DNA of 64,000 bases from Glycomyces algeriensis. Lineage in GTDB: Bacteria; Actinomycetota; Actinomycetes; Mycobacteriales; Micromonosporaceae. Below are positions 42,635-51,827 of the stretch, one piece after another (position 1 is the stretch's first letter; each line of letters opens with the position of its first letter). Under the pieces are notes generated by a model. The model was not told the origin of the DNA and ran no database searches. It saw only the letters and a program-made list of their open reading frames with translations. Location of the stretch: positions 248,001-312,000 of the forward strand of contig NZ_JAPZVR010000006.1 in the NCBI RefSeq assembly GCF_027622855.1, written 5' to 3'. The position numbers and the translations under genes are program-made.

Positions 42635-43747
42635 TCAGGCGGCGCAGAGGACCGGGACGCGCTGGACGAGGTTGTTGGCGAAGCCGCCGCGGTTCCAGGG
42701 CTGGGACAGGGGCTGGGTGCGGCCTTCGGCGTCGGTGGCGCGGGCGCACAGGACGTGGTCGCCGGGGGCGGCGGTCCAGGTGTACTGCCAATGGCGCCAG
42801 GCCCAGCGGTGGTCGGTGGGCGGTTCGAGGTTGGCGGGGTTCCAGGTGCGGCCGTCGTCGGTGCTGATGTCCACGGCGCTGATCGGGGCCCGGCCGGACC
42901 AGGCGCGGCCTTCGAGTTGCACGCTGCCGGGGCGGACGACGCGGGAGCGGGACATGAAGTCGGGGAAGCCGGGCGGGACCATCAGGGCGCGCGGGGCGAT
43001 GCGGGTGACCGGCACGCCCTCCTCGTCCGGTTCCTGCCGGAGCCGGTAGGCCGTTGTCTGCTGGAAGCCGGTGAAGGGGCGCTCGGCGATCGTGATGTCG
43101 CGCAACCATTTGACGTGCGCCATGCCGTACCAGCCGGGGACGACCAGGCGGAGCGGGCGGCCGTGCTGCGGCGGCAGCGGTGCGCCGTTCATCGCGTAAG
43201 CGACCAGGACCTCGGGTGTGCCGCCCAGGGCCGTGTCGAGGGGGAGGGCGCGCTGGTAGTCCTGTTCGACGCCGCGCTCCACGCCGTGGTCGGCGCCGGT
43301 GAAGACCACGTCGACCGCGCCGTCCCGCACGCCTGCTTCATTGAGGAGGGTCCGCAGGGGCACACCGGTCCAGTCGGCGGTGCCGACCGCTTCGAGCAGC
43401 CAGGGCTGGCTCACCGGGCGCGGGGAGAGGAGCGCGCGGCCGTTGCCGGCGCATTCCATGGTGACGCGGGTGGTGACCGCATGGAGCGCTCGGAGCCCGG
43501 CCATGTCGAGGCGCAGCGGGTGCTCGACGTGGCCGCCGACGGTCAGCTCCCAGGACGTGTCGTCGGCGACGTACGGGATGTCGTAGTGGGTGAGGACGTA
43601 GTGCATGCCGGGCGGGGTCACGTCATAGCGCAGGCCTTCGAGCGGCAGGCCGTGATTGCGGGCGGCGAGCGAGAGCTCGTCTCGGCCGATGCCTTCTTCA
43701 GGTTCGGCCAGGCGTGCAGGTGTGCTGATGTCCTCGAAGCGGACCAC
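42635..43747 (-). CDS. Sulfite oxidase-like molybdopterin enzyme
   Basis: A 370-residue oxidoreductase with the sulfite oxidase (Oxidored_molyb) fold. RVTMECAGNGRALLSPRPV carries the Cys that ligates molybdenum, and GRPLRLVVPGWYGMAHVKWL the conserved pterin-contact Arg/Trp region. The C terminus is the Mo-co dimerisation domain (SVQLEGRAWSGRAPISAVDI). No signal peptide or Tat motif, and no heme domain, so it is a cytoplasmic form. It may oxidise sulfite or reduce oxidised substrates such as methionine sulfoxide. Confidence 0.88.
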   Translation of the reverse strand: MVRFEDISTPARLAEPEEGIGRDELSLAARNHGLPLEGLRYDVTPPGMHYVLTHYDIPYVADDTSWELTVGGHVEHPLRLDMAGLRALHAVTTRVTMECAGNGRALLSPRPVSQPWLLEAVGTADWTGVPLRTLLNEAGVRDGAVDVVFTGADHGVERGVEQDYQRALPLDTALGGTPEVLVAYAMNGAPLPPQHGRPLRLVVPGWYGMAHVKWLRDITIAERPFTGFQQTTAYRLRQEPDEEGVPVTRIAPRALMVPPGFPDFMSRSRVVRPGSVQLEGRAWSGRAPISAVDISTDDGRTWNPANLEPPTDHRWAWRHWQYTWTAAPGDHVLCARATDAEGRTQPLSQPWNRGGFANNLVQRVPVLCAA

Positions 43748-43780
43748 GCCCTGATCGTATCGCCCGGGGGCCGGAAAGGG

Positions 43781-43823
43781 CCGTGCTCAGCGCAAAGGCC
43801 TCGGGCCCTCGCGCTGAGCACGG
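43781..43823 (-). terminator. Hairpin at the end of the mannoside operon
   Basis: A perfect 13-bp stem CCGTGCTCAGCGC (43781-43793) with GCGCTGAGCACGG (43811-43823) and a 17-base loop, immediately after the beta-mannosidase stop codon. Confidence 0.65.
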
Positions 43824-43829
43824 TCGCGG

Positions 43830-46364
43830 TCAGAGCAGGTCGTTGGCGCAGCGGACGGCCGCCGCGAACGCGGCCGGGTCGGCGCCACCGGTCGCGCTGA
43901 CACGGATCTCGGCGGTCTCGCCGGCGCGGAGGGTGACCATGCCGCGGTCCGGTCTGGCGGTCGGGTGGACGGTGTCGGCGAGGCAGTGCGCGTCGCGGAC
44001 GAGGGAGGTCGCGGTCAGGCGCAGCAGGACCGTGTCGCCCTCGCCGACCGCTTCGATGCGCAGCGGCTTCGGGTCGAGGTGCTGGTCGACGACCTCGGCG
44101 GCGTACCGGAACGCGGGGGCGAACCCGGAGCCGGGCGCGGTGACGGCGACGATCGCCTCGGCCGCCGGGTCGCCGAACGCGGCGACGTCGGCGGGCACCG
44201 CGACCTGGGCGCTGCCGCGCGCGGGGACGCTGACCTCGACCACGGTCTGGGCGAGCACGATGCCGTCGAAGGTCTCGCGGGTCAGGGTGAATGCGCCCGC
44301 GTAGTCCTCGCCCGTGTCGTTGACGAGCACGAGGGCCAGGTGGTCGGGCGCGGGTTCGGTGCCCTCCCACGCGTTCGCCTGGGCCTCTTGGGAAGCGCGC
44401 GGCTGGAGCGTGGCCAGGCGCGGGGCGTAGGCGTCGCGCAGGGCGTGCCACATGGGCTTGCGGTGCTCGTTGAAGTCCACGGCGGCCCAGGAGACGACGG
44501 GCCAGTTGTCGTTGAGCTGCCACATGATCGTGCCCGTGTTGTGCGGGGTGAGCGAGCGGCAGTGCTCGACGCCGAAGCGGATCGCGTGGGCCTGGTTCAG
44601 CTGCGTCGTCCAGTGCCAGTCCTGAATGGACTGCGGGTGGGGGAGGTGGCCCTTCCAGCCGCGCTCGAGCTTCGCGTTGCCCAGGTTCGCCTTCTGGTGC
44701 ACCAGCATCTGCGGCCCGAACGGGTCGAGCGGCTCGTCGTGCACCACCGCCGCGAGCGTGGACCAGGCGGGCGGGGCCTGGAAGCCGAACTCGGAGAGGA
44801 AGCGCGGCTTGTACTCGGCGTACTTCGTGTAGTCCTCGCGGTTCCACACGTCCCAGATGTGCATGGTGCCGTAGCGCTCGTCGTTCGGGTGCCGGTAGTC
44901 GCCGAAGGAGTACGGGCTTGCCGGGGAGTACGGGCGGGTCGGGTCGAGCTCGGCCAGGAGGCCCGGCAGGACCTCGCTGTAGTAGGCGTCGCCCCAGCCG
45001 CGCTCGTCGACGCGGTGCGCCCACTCCCAGTCGACCGAGCCCCAGGTGTTCTCGTTGTTGCCGTTCCACAGCACGAGCGAGGGGTGGGCGCTCAGGCGCG
45101 TCACGTTCTCGCGGACCTCGGCCTCCACTTCGGACCTGGTGTGCGCGTCTTCGCTGTACGCGGCGCAGGCGAACGGGAAGTCCTGCCAGACGAGCAGGCC
45201 GCGTTCGTCGGCGAGGTCGTAGAACGCCTCGGACTCGTAGATCCCGCCGCCCCACACGCGCAGCAGGTTCATGTTGGCGTCCAACGCATCCGCGAAGCGG
45301 CGCGCGTACCGGTCGGCGTCGATCTCGGTGAGGAACGCGTGGTCGGGGATCCAGTTCGCGCCGCGCACGAGCACGCGCTCACCGTTGACCTGCAGCAGGA
45401 ACGGCGCGCCCGCCGCGTCGGGAGCGGTGTCGAGCGCGACGGTGCGGAAGCCGACCCGGCCGTTCCAGGCGGCATCGGCGGTGGCGACCGCGACGCCGTA
45501 CAGCGGCTGGTCGCCGTAGCCGACCGGCCACCAGCGGCGCACGTCCGGGACGCGCACTTCCACCGTGGTCGAGGACGCGCCGGGCGCGACGGTGCCCGTG
45601 GCCTGGCTGGTCCCGCCGTCCGGGCCGGTCACCGTGATCGTGACCGGCACCGGTGCGTCGCCTTGGGCGCGTTCGATGTCGACGTGCGCGGTGAGGACGC
45701 CGTCGTGGCCGCCGCCCACGCGCTCGACCACGTCCACGAGGGGACGGACCGCGGCGACGCGGACCCCGGTCCAGGACTCGAGGCCGATGGGCTTCCAGAT
45801 CCCGGCCCCGGCGACGTCGATGCCCCAGTCCCAGCCGAAGGAGCAGGCCATCTTCCGGATCTGGTTGTACTCGTGGTGGTTCACGCGCGGCAGCGCGCCG
45901 TCGCGCTCGGCCCGCGCCTCGGTCTCGGGCACCGGCGCGGCGAACTCCACGGTGAGGGTGTTCGCGCCTTCGCGCAGCGCCCGGCGCACGTCCCAGCGGT
46001 AGCCGCGGTGCTGGTTCTCCGTGCGGCCGATCTCGATCCCGTTGAGCGACACGACGGCCACGGTGTCGAGCCCGTGCGCGACCAGGTCGTGGCGGGCGGA
46101 GCCGTCGTCGGTCCAGTCGAACTCGGTCGAGAACCGCCAGGCGGTGTCGCCGATCCACTGCTGCGCGGTCTCGTTGTCCCCGTCGAACGGGTCCGCGATG
46201 AGTCCCGCCCGGACCAGGTCCAGGTGGGCCTCACCGGGAACGGCGGCTGGGATGCCGGCCGCGAGCGGGACCGCTACCGCCTCGGGTGCGTCGGCGGCGA
46301 GGCCGGACGCGGTCAGCGTCCAGCCCTCGTGGAGCGCGCGGAAGGTCGAAGGAAGGTCGGTCAT
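43830..46364 (-). CDS. Beta-mannosidase, glycoside hydrolase family 2
   Basis: An 844-residue enzyme releasing mannose from the non-reducing end of beta-mannosides. It has an N-terminal jelly-roll (SFGWDWGIDVAGAGIWKPIG), a central Ig-like domain and a TIM barrel: HPSLVLWNGNNENTWGS with the acid/base Glu in the NE pair, and KPRFLSEFGFQAPPAW with the nucleophile Glu. C-terminal beta domains follow. No signal peptide, so it acts on imported oligosaccharides. It overlaps manA by four bases and belongs to the mannoside locus with GH113, kinase and importer. Confidence 0.93.
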   Translation of the reverse strand: MTDLPSTFRALHEGWTLTASGLAADAPEAVAVPLAAGIPAAVPGEAHLDLVRAGLIADPFDGDNETAQQWIGDTAWRFSTEFDWTDDGSARHDLVAHGLDTVAVVSLNGIEIGRTENQHRGYRWDVRRALREGANTLTVEFAAPVPETEARAERDGALPRVNHHEYNQIRKMACSFGWDWGIDVAGAGIWKPIGLESWTGVRVAAVRPLVDVVERVGGGHDGVLTAHVDIERAQGDAPVPVTITVTGPDGGTSQATGTVAPGASSTTVEVRVPDVRRWWPVGYGDQPLYGVAVATADAAWNGRVGFRTVALDTAPDAAGAPFLLQVNGERVLVRGANWIPDHAFLTEIDADRYARRFADALDANMNLLRVWGGGIYESEAFYDLADERGLLVWQDFPFACAAYSEDAHTRSEVEAEVRENVTRLSAHPSLVLWNGNNENTWGSVDWEWAHRVDERGWGDAYYSEVLPGLLAELDPTRPYSPASPYSFGDYRHPNDERYGTMHIWDVWNREDYTKYAEYKPRFLSEFGFQAPPAWSTLAAVVHDEPLDPFGPQMLVHQKANLGNAKLERGWKGHLPHPQSIQDWHWTTQLNQAHAIRFGVEHCRSLTPHNTGTIMWQLNDNWPVVSWAAVDFNEHRKPMWHALRDAYAPRLATLQPRASQEAQANAWEGTEPAPDHLALVLVNDTGEDYAGAFTLTRETFDGIVLAQTVVEVSVPARGSAQVAVPADVAAFGDPAAEAIVAVTAPGSGFAPAFRYAAEVVDQHLDPKPLRIEAVGEGDTVLLRLTATSLVRDAHCLADTVHPTARPDRGMVTLRAGETAEIRVSATGGADPAAFAAAVRCANDLL

Positions 46365-47587
46365 CGCTGATCCTCTTGGTGTTCGGGTGTCGGGTGGTGC
46401 TGTGACGGCGCCTCATTGACCGTGGCCAGGAAGACTTCGCCGGTGCCGGTGATCGCCACCGGCGACTCCTCCGGCGTGAGGTACCAGGCGGTACCGGGGG
46501 CGAAGTCGGTGCCGGCGATCCGGCCGCGACCGGTCGTCGCGATGGCGACGGCCGGGCCGTCGAGGCGGATCGAGGCGGACGCGGTGTCGAGGTCGAGCTG
46601 GTAGAGCGCGAAGTCGGGCACGTCCGGGCGGAAGCGGCGCACGCCGGGCGCGGGGTGCTCGGGGTCGAGCCGCGGGACCGGCAGCGGTTCGCAGTCGAGG
46701 ACGTGCAGCAGCTCCGGCACGTCGATGTGCTTGCCAGTGAGGCCGCCGCGCAGCACGTTGTCCGAGGCGGCCATCAGCTCGATGCCGACGCCGTCGAGGT
46801 ACGCGTGGAGGTTCCCGGCGGGCAGGTACAGCGCCTCGCCGCGGCGCAGGCGCACCCGGTTGAGCAGGAGCGACACGGCCGCACCGGGATCGCCGGGGTA
46901 GGCGGCCGCGAGCTCGCGCACGGTGGCGAGCGCGGCGGCGGCGTCGTCTGGCAGGCCTTCGGCTTGCGCGGCGAGGTGCACGAGGCGGGCGACGGCCGGT
47001 GCGGCGTCGCCGCCGAGGAGCCACGCGACCGTGGCGCTGTAGCCGTCCTCGAGGTGCTTCGCGAACGCCCGCAACGGTGCCGAGTCGTCGAGTGCGATGA
47101 TCGCGTCCAGGATCGAGCGGGCCTCCGCGACCGGCCGGAACCCGCACAGCGCGTCGAACGTCTCGCTCACGGCCACGATGAGCTCGGGCTTGTGGAACGG
47201 GTCGCGGTAGTTGCGGTCCGCGGCGTCGAGCGCGAGCCCGGCGGCGTTCTCGCGGGCGAAGCCCTCGGCCGCCTGCTCGGGATTCGGGTGGGCCTGCAGC
47301 GAGAGCGGGGAGCCGGCCGCGAGGACCTTGAGGAGGAACGGCAGGCGCTCGCCGGCGGCGAAGTGCGGCCCGAGAGCGCTCTCGGGATCCTGCGCGATCC
47401 ACTGCCGCAGGTCGGCGGCCCCGCCGGCCGCGGCCGGATCGAGGAGCCGCGCGGGCGAACCCGCGTGGGCGCCCAGCCACAGCTCGGCTTCGGGGCCGCC
47501 CGTGGCCGGGCGGTCGAGCAGTGCCGCGATCCGGCCGACCGCGCCCCACGCGTACGGCCGGGGGTCGTTGTCGATGGGGATGAGCAA
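46361..47587 (-). CDS. manA: Mannose-6-phosphate isomerase, type I
   Basis: A 408-residue zinc enzyme converting mannose 6-phosphate to fructose 6-phosphate. It has SPLSLQAHPNPEQAAEGFAR with the zinc Gln/His, YRDPFHKPELIVAVSETFDA with Glu/His, and NVLRGGLTGKHIDVPELL with the active-site Arg/Lys. It overlaps the beta-mannosidase gene, so mannose released in the cytoplasm is channelled into glycolysis once phosphorylated by the kinase upstream in the locus. Confidence 0.94.
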   Translation of the reverse strand: MLIPIDNDPRPYAWGAVGRIAALLDRPATGGPEAELWLGAHAGSPARLLDPAAAGGAADLRQWIAQDPESALGPHFAAGERLPFLLKVLAAGSPLSLQAHPNPEQAAEGFARENAAGLALDAADRNYRDPFHKPELIVAVSETFDALCGFRPVAEARSILDAIIALDDSAPLRAFAKHLEDGYSATVAWLLGGDAAPAVARLVHLAAQAEGLPDDAAAALATVRELAAAYPGDPGAAVSLLLNRVRLRRGEALYLPAGNLHAYLDGVGIELMAASDNVLRGGLTGKHIDVPELLHVLDCEPLPVPRLDPEHPAPGVRRFRPDVPDFALYQLDLDTASASIRLDGPAVAIATTGRGRIAGTDFAPGTAWYLTPEESPVAITGTGEVFLATVNEAPSQHHPTPEHQEDQR

Positions 47588-48100
47588 AGCCGTTCCCTCT
47601 CTTCGGATTGTTGTGGTGTGGTCGTCAGGTCAGGTGATGCGGGCCGGTGTCGAAGGCTGCGGTGCCGCGAACCGTCGGGTTCGCGGTCCGCCGCGCGCCT
47701 TCCGGGCGCACAGGCCGCTCGGCGAGCGGATCGGCTCGGCCGGCGCCGCGGGCACAGCCCTCGGGAGCAGGTCGCCCGGCGGCGCCGCAAGCGTCAGTGC
47801 CCGCGATCTGCCGGGCGCGTCGGCCGCTTGCGAGCGGGATGACCCAGCCGGTGCGGGCCGCCGCGCCTGCGGGTGCCCGGCGCGCTGGACACGGTGCGCT
47901 GCGGAGCCTGGGGATCGGCCCGCGGTGCGAGCCGACGCCTTGGAGGTGAGCGCCGAGCGCGACCCGCACGTCCCCGCCTTCCCGACCCGGCCCTCCGGTC
48001 GGGCGCCTGCCGTCTCGGCGCGGCCGATCCGGCAGCGCCGCAGTGAGAATGGAGTCTTCGGCGGGCCACCCGTTCCCGTTCCGCATGGCGACCATGCTCC
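47588..48100. other. 513-bp gap inside the mannoside locus
   Basis: No gene is supported. Open frames of up to 156 codons exist on both strands, but they are compositionally biased (Arg, Ala, Gly, Pro) with no recognisable domain. Short inverted repeats such as 47687-47708 and 47986-48007 are present. It separates the kinase gene from manA, so either a promoter for manA-beta-mannosidase lies here or the operon has a long non-coding spacer, possibly the decayed remains of a gene. Confidence 0.5.
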
Positions 48101-49042
48101 TCAGGCGCCGGCCTGCGGCACGCGTGCGGCGGCGATGCGGGCGGCGAGCGCGCTCGACGCGGCGACGTCCGGGAGCAGCCCGGCGCCGTCGAGCGGGTGC
48201 GATTCGCCCACGGCCACTTCGGCTCCCGGAAGCGTCGCCTGGACCTCGCGGGTGAACGCCTCGGCGAGCGCCGGTGCCGTGAAGACCCCGCCGATGCCGC
48301 GCACGCGCGGCCGTTCGGCACCGTCCTCGCCGGTGCGGCGCAGGCCCGCGAGGGCCGAGAGCGCGAGCTCCCGGCCGGCGCGGTCGAGGATCGCGGCGGC
48401 GACCGCATCGCCTTCGGCCGCAGCGGCGGTCACGGCCCGCGCGTACCCGGCGGTGCGGCGCACGCGGTCCGCGTCGGCCTGGAGCTCCAGGTAAGCCTGC
48501 TCCAGATCGGGGAAGTCGGCCCTGACCAGGTCGGTGAGCGCGGTCGCGTCACCGCGGCCGTCGTGGGCGCGCATGACCGCGTCCAGGCCGGCCCGGCCGA
48601 TCCAGTAGCCGCTGCCGGCGTCGCCGATGAGGTGGCCCCAGCCGTCGACGCGGGCGACCTCGGTGCGGCCCACCGCGAGTGTCACGACGCCGGTCCCGGC
48701 GGCGACCACGGCCCCGCACCCGTCGCCGAGCGCGCCGAGGAACGCGGAGACCGAGTCGTGGGCAATGTGGACGGACTGCACGCCGCCCTCGCGGTACCGC
48801 TCGAGGAGGCCGGCCGCCTCGGCGTGCGCGGACTCCAGGCCCGAGACGCCGAGCGCGAGCCGCTCGAAGGCGTGGCCGTCGGCGACGGCCCGGTCGACCA
48901 CGGCGGCGAGCTGCGGCAGGAGCGGGCCGTCGGTGCGGATCCCGGGCGCCGACCACTCGGTGGCGCGGCTCCCGTCCCGAAGGCGCACTTTGACACTGGT
49001 CTGCCCTGCGTCGATCGCCAGTGTCGCGGTCGCACCGTTCAC
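48101..49042 (-). CDS. BadF/BadG-type sugar kinase (N-acetylglucosamine-kinase-like)
   Basis: A 313-residue ASKHA-fold kinase. The phosphate loop is TLAIDAGQTSVKVRL, the second is CGAVVAAGTGVVTLAVG, and GHLIGDAGSGYWIGRAGLDA is the conserved sugar-kinase segment. Relatives are annotated as N-acetylglucosamine or glucosamine kinases. In this locus, with beta-mannosidase, GH113 and ManA, mannose is the likely substrate, which the pathway otherwise lacks a kinase for. GTG 49042 overlaps the GH113 stop. Confidence 0.85.
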   Translation of the reverse strand: MNGATATLAIDAGQTSVKVRLRDGSRATEWSAPGIRTDGPLLPQLAAVVDRAVADGHAFERLALGVSGLESAHAEAAGLLERYREGGVQSVHIAHDSVSAFLGALGDGCGAVVAAGTGVVTLAVGRTEVARVDGWGHLIGDAGSGYWIGRAGLDAVMRAHDGRGDATALTDLVRADFPDLEQAYLELQADADRVRRTAGYARAVTAAAAEGDAVAAAILDRAGRELALSALAGLRRTGEDGAERPRVRGIGGVFTAPALAEAFTREVQATLPGAEVAVGESHPLDGAGLLPDVAASSALAARIAAARVPQAGA

Positions 49043-49992
49043 TGGGCGGTCCTCTCGGTGTAGTGGCGGGCGATCACATCGGCCGCGGGCTTGGCGTAGG
49101 GGCAGTAGTCGTCGTTCGCGGCCGCTTCGTCCTCGGTGTAGAGACGCGGCGGCCAGTCCCAGAGCATGAACCCGCCGACCCACGGCCGGGCGTCGCAGGC
49201 GGCGAACATGGCCTCGTAGTACCGCGCCTGCTCCGCACCGGAGGGCTCGCCCGGCAGGGCCCAGTCGTTGGGCTTGTCGGGGGAGCCGGTGCGGGAGGGG
49301 CAGCCGGCCTCCATGAAGAAGAACGGCTTGCCCGCGGCGGCCACGGCCGGCTCGATCCGGTCGAGCTCGGCCTCCCACCCGTCGACCGGGTAGTAGCCGG
49401 AGGAGGAGACCACGTCGACGGCGTCCCACCAGGTGACGCGGTCCTCCTGGTACTTGTCGCAGTTGTACGTGATGAGTCCTGAGTAGACCCCGCGCACATC
49501 GGCGATGAGCGCGCGCCACTCGAACTCGCGGGCGTCGGCCCGCACCATCTCGCAACCGACGCAGAGCATCTCGCAGCCTTCGGCTTCGGCGATGCGGGCC
49601 GCGTGCATGATGAACTCGCGGTAGGACGCGAACCACTCGCCCCACGTCGGCTCCCCGGGCACGTCCCGGTCGAAGAAGCCGATGTGGGCGCGCCAGGTGC
49701 CGTCGCCGACGTTGACCACGGGCTTGAGGCACACCTTGAGGCCGTGGGACTTCGCCTCGCGGATCGCCCACACCACTTCATCGTCAGTGACCGTGGGCGC
49801 CTCGCGGAACGGGACCTCGGTCGACTGGGCGGTCTCCTGGACCGCGGCGTAGGCGAGCGCGGTCCAGTTGGCGCCGATGCCGGTCATCGCGCGCATCGAC
49901 TCGGCGGCCTCCGGGGCCGCCCACGTGCCGCGCACCCCGGTCCAGCCCCAGGTCATCCCCGCTACGTACGGGGCCAGAGGATTCGCGGTCAT
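49039..49992 (-). CDS. Glycoside hydrolase family 113-like endo-beta-mannanase
   Basis: A 317-residue TIM-barrel enzyme. It matches the GH113 pattern: GMTWGWTGVRGTW at the start, LCVGCEMVRADAREFEWRAL with a probable acid/base Glu, and KPFFFMEAGCPSRTGSP with the nucleophile Glu; GGFMLWDWPPRLY follows. No signal peptide, so it would cut imported mannooligosaccharides. ATG 49992 overlaps the permease stop. The family assignment is from motif recall only. Confidence 0.75.
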   Translation of the reverse strand: MTANPLAPYVAGMTWGWTGVRGTWAAPEAAESMRAMTGIGANWTALAYAAVQETAQSTEVPFREAPTVTDDEVVWAIREAKSHGLKVCLKPVVNVGDGTWRAHIGFFDRDVPGEPTWGEWFASYREFIMHAARIAEAEGCEMLCVGCEMVRADAREFEWRALIADVRGVYSGLITYNCDKYQEDRVTWWDAVDVVSSSGYYPVDGWEAELDRIEPAVAAAGKPFFFMEAGCPSRTGSPDKPNDWALPGEPSGAEQARYYEAMFAACDARPWVGGFMLWDWPPRLYTEDEAAANDDYCPYAKPAADVIARHYTERTAQ

Positions 49993-50846
49993 TTCACGGC
50001 TCCCGAGGTGAGGCCCCTGTAGATCCACCGCTGGAGGAACAGGAACGCGATGAGGGTGGGGATGATGACGATGAGCGTCCCGGCCGAGATGACCTCCCAC
50101 TGCGCGCCGAACGGCCCCTTGAACCGGAACAGCGAGGTGGAGATCAGGTCCTGCGAGGGCAGGTACAGGAACGGCGTGTAGAACTCGTTGTAGATCGCGA
50201 TGCCCTTGATGATGACGACCGTGGCGATCGCCGGCCGCAGCAGCGGCAGGATGACCTTCCAGTAGATCGTCCAGCGGCTCGCGCCGTCGATCATCGCGGC
50301 CTCGTCGAGCGAGGTCGGGATGGCCTGCATGAACTGGATGAACAGGTAGATCGCGATGATGTCCGTGCCCATGAACAGCAGGATCAGCGCGGCCTTCGTG
50401 TCGTACAGGCCCATGCCGTTGATGACCTGGAAGGTCGCGACCTGGCTGGTCACGCCCGGGACGAGCGTGGCGATGAGGAACAGCGCGAACACGAGCTTCT
50501 TGCCGCGGAACTCGAACCGGTCGAGCCCGTAGGCGGCCATGGTGCCGATGAGGATCGTGCCGGCCAGCGAGACGACGAGGACGATGCCGGTGTTGAGGAT
50601 GCCCTCGAGCATCTCGCCGCTGTCGAAGGCGGTCACGTAGTTCGAAAGGTTGAGCCAGTTCGACGGTGGCGTGAGCGCACCGGTCGTGCCGTACTCCTCC
50701 GAGGTCTTCAGGCTCGCGAACAGCACCGTGACGAGCGGCAGGAGCGTGCACGCCGCGGCGATGACCAGGCTGAGGTACTTCGCGGTGCCGACGGTGACCC
50801 GCTGCGCCTTCGCGCCCGTGCGTGGGACATTGTGGATGGTGGTCAT
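49989..50846 (-). CDS. Oligosaccharide ABC transporter permease (MalG-like)
   Basis: A 285-residue inner-membrane permease with six helices and the EAA loop DEAAMIDGASRWTIYWKVIL facing the ATPase. It is the second permease of the mannoside importer. No ATPase gene is present; such actinobacterial importers often share a genome-wide MsiK ATPase. Confidence 0.93.
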   Translation of the reverse strand: MTTIHNVPRTGAKAQRVTVGTAKYLSLVIAAACTLLPLVTVLFASLKTSEEYGTTGALTPPSNWLNLSNYVTAFDSGEMLEGILNTGIVLVVSLAGTILIGTMAAYGLDRFEFRGKKLVFALFLIATLVPGVTSQVATFQVINGMGLYDTKAALILLFMGTDIIAIYLFIQFMQAIPTSLDEAAMIDGASRWTIYWKVILPLLRPAIATVVIIKGIAIYNEFYTPFLYLPSQDLISTSLFRFKGPFGAQWEVISAGTLIVIIPTLIAFLFLQRWIYRGLTSGAVK

Positions 50847-51817
50847 GTCAGGTCCACCTTCTCGTCGGGGAAGAGCTTGCGCTGCACGAAGGTCACCACG
50901 AGGACGATCACCAGGAGCACGACGGCCATCGCGGAGGCGATGCCGACCTGGCGGTGGGTGAACGCGGTCTGGATGGTCTGGATGACGAACGTCGAGGTGC
51001 CGTTCGCGCCGCCGGTCATGATGAACGGGATCTCGAAGACCGAGAGCGAGCCGGCGATCGACAGGACGAAGCACAGGCCGATGATGCGGCGGATGCCCGG
51101 CAGGATGATCGCCCAGAACTGCTGCCACTTGTTGGCGCCGTCGAGCTCGGCGGCCTCGTAGATGTCGCTCGGGATCGACTGGATCGCACCGAGGAACAGC
51201 ACGAAGTTCATGCCCATGTACCGCCACACGCTGGTGCCGGCGAGGGACCAGTTGGCGATCTCGGGGTCGCCGATCCACTGCGGCGGGTCGGTGAGGCCGA
51301 ACCACGACAGGACCGTGTCGAGCGTCCCGTCCGGCTGGAACAGGTACAGGAACACGAACCCGATGGCGACGCCGTTGATCAGGTACGGGAAGAACAGCAC
51401 GCCGCGGAAGAAGTTCCGGAACCTCGTGTTGAAGCTCAGGATCGTCGCGAAATACAGCGCGAGCCCGATCTGCAGGAACGAGGCGCCGAAGTAGTAGAGG
51501 CTGACGTAGAAGACCTCGAAGATGCGCGGGTCGGTGAAGACCTGCACGTAGTTCTCGAAGCCCACGTAGTTCAGGTCCTGGTCGATGCCGTCCCAGTCGG
51601 TGACGCTGAAGTACAGCAGGTTCGCCGCGGGCCAGTACGTGAGCAGGAGCAGCAGCGCTACCGCCGCCGCGATGAACAGGTACGGGGTGAGCTGGCGCCG
51701 CGTCTGCCTCCAGGTCCGCCGCCGGGCGGCCCCGGAGGGCCGCACGGGGCGGCCCTCCGGGTGGAGGCGGTCGGCGCCCGTGTCCGCCGAGGCGGGACCG
51801 GTTGCGTTGATCGCCAT
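50843..51817 (-). CDS. Oligosaccharide ABC transporter permease (MalF-like)
   Basis: A 324-residue permease with a cytoplasmic N terminus rich in Arg and six helices (PYLFIAAAVALLLLLTYWPA at the start), and the EAA-type motif EAAELDGANKWQQFWAIILP. ATGA overlap with the next permease gene. First permease of the mannoside importer. Confidence 0.93.
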   Translation of the reverse strand: MAINATGPASADTGADRLHPEGRPVRPSGAARRRTWRQTRRQLTPYLFIAAAVALLLLLTYWPAANLLYFSVTDWDGIDQDLNYVGFENYVQVFTDPRIFEVFYVSLYYFGASFLQIGLALYFATILSFNTRFRNFFRGVLFFPYLINGVAIGFVFLYLFQPDGTLDTVLSWFGLTDPPQWIGDPEIANWSLAGTSVWRYMGMNFVLFLGAIQSIPSDIYEAAELDGANKWQQFWAIILPGIRRIIGLCFVLSIAGSLSVFEIPFIMTGGANGTSTFVIQTIQTAFTHRQVGIASAMAVVLLVIVLVVTFVQRKLFPDEKVDLT

Positions 51818-51827
51818 TGGTGTTCCT

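Noticed and set aside
43965-46370. An 801-codon + strand frame opposite the beta-mannosidase
   Set aside because: The minus strand carries the GH2 catalytic motifs; the + frame is repetitive Val/Arg/Gly.
47625-48095. A 156-codon minus-strand frame in the mannoside spacer
   Set aside because: Biased composition, no domain and no convincing ribosome site; kept as non-coding spacer.
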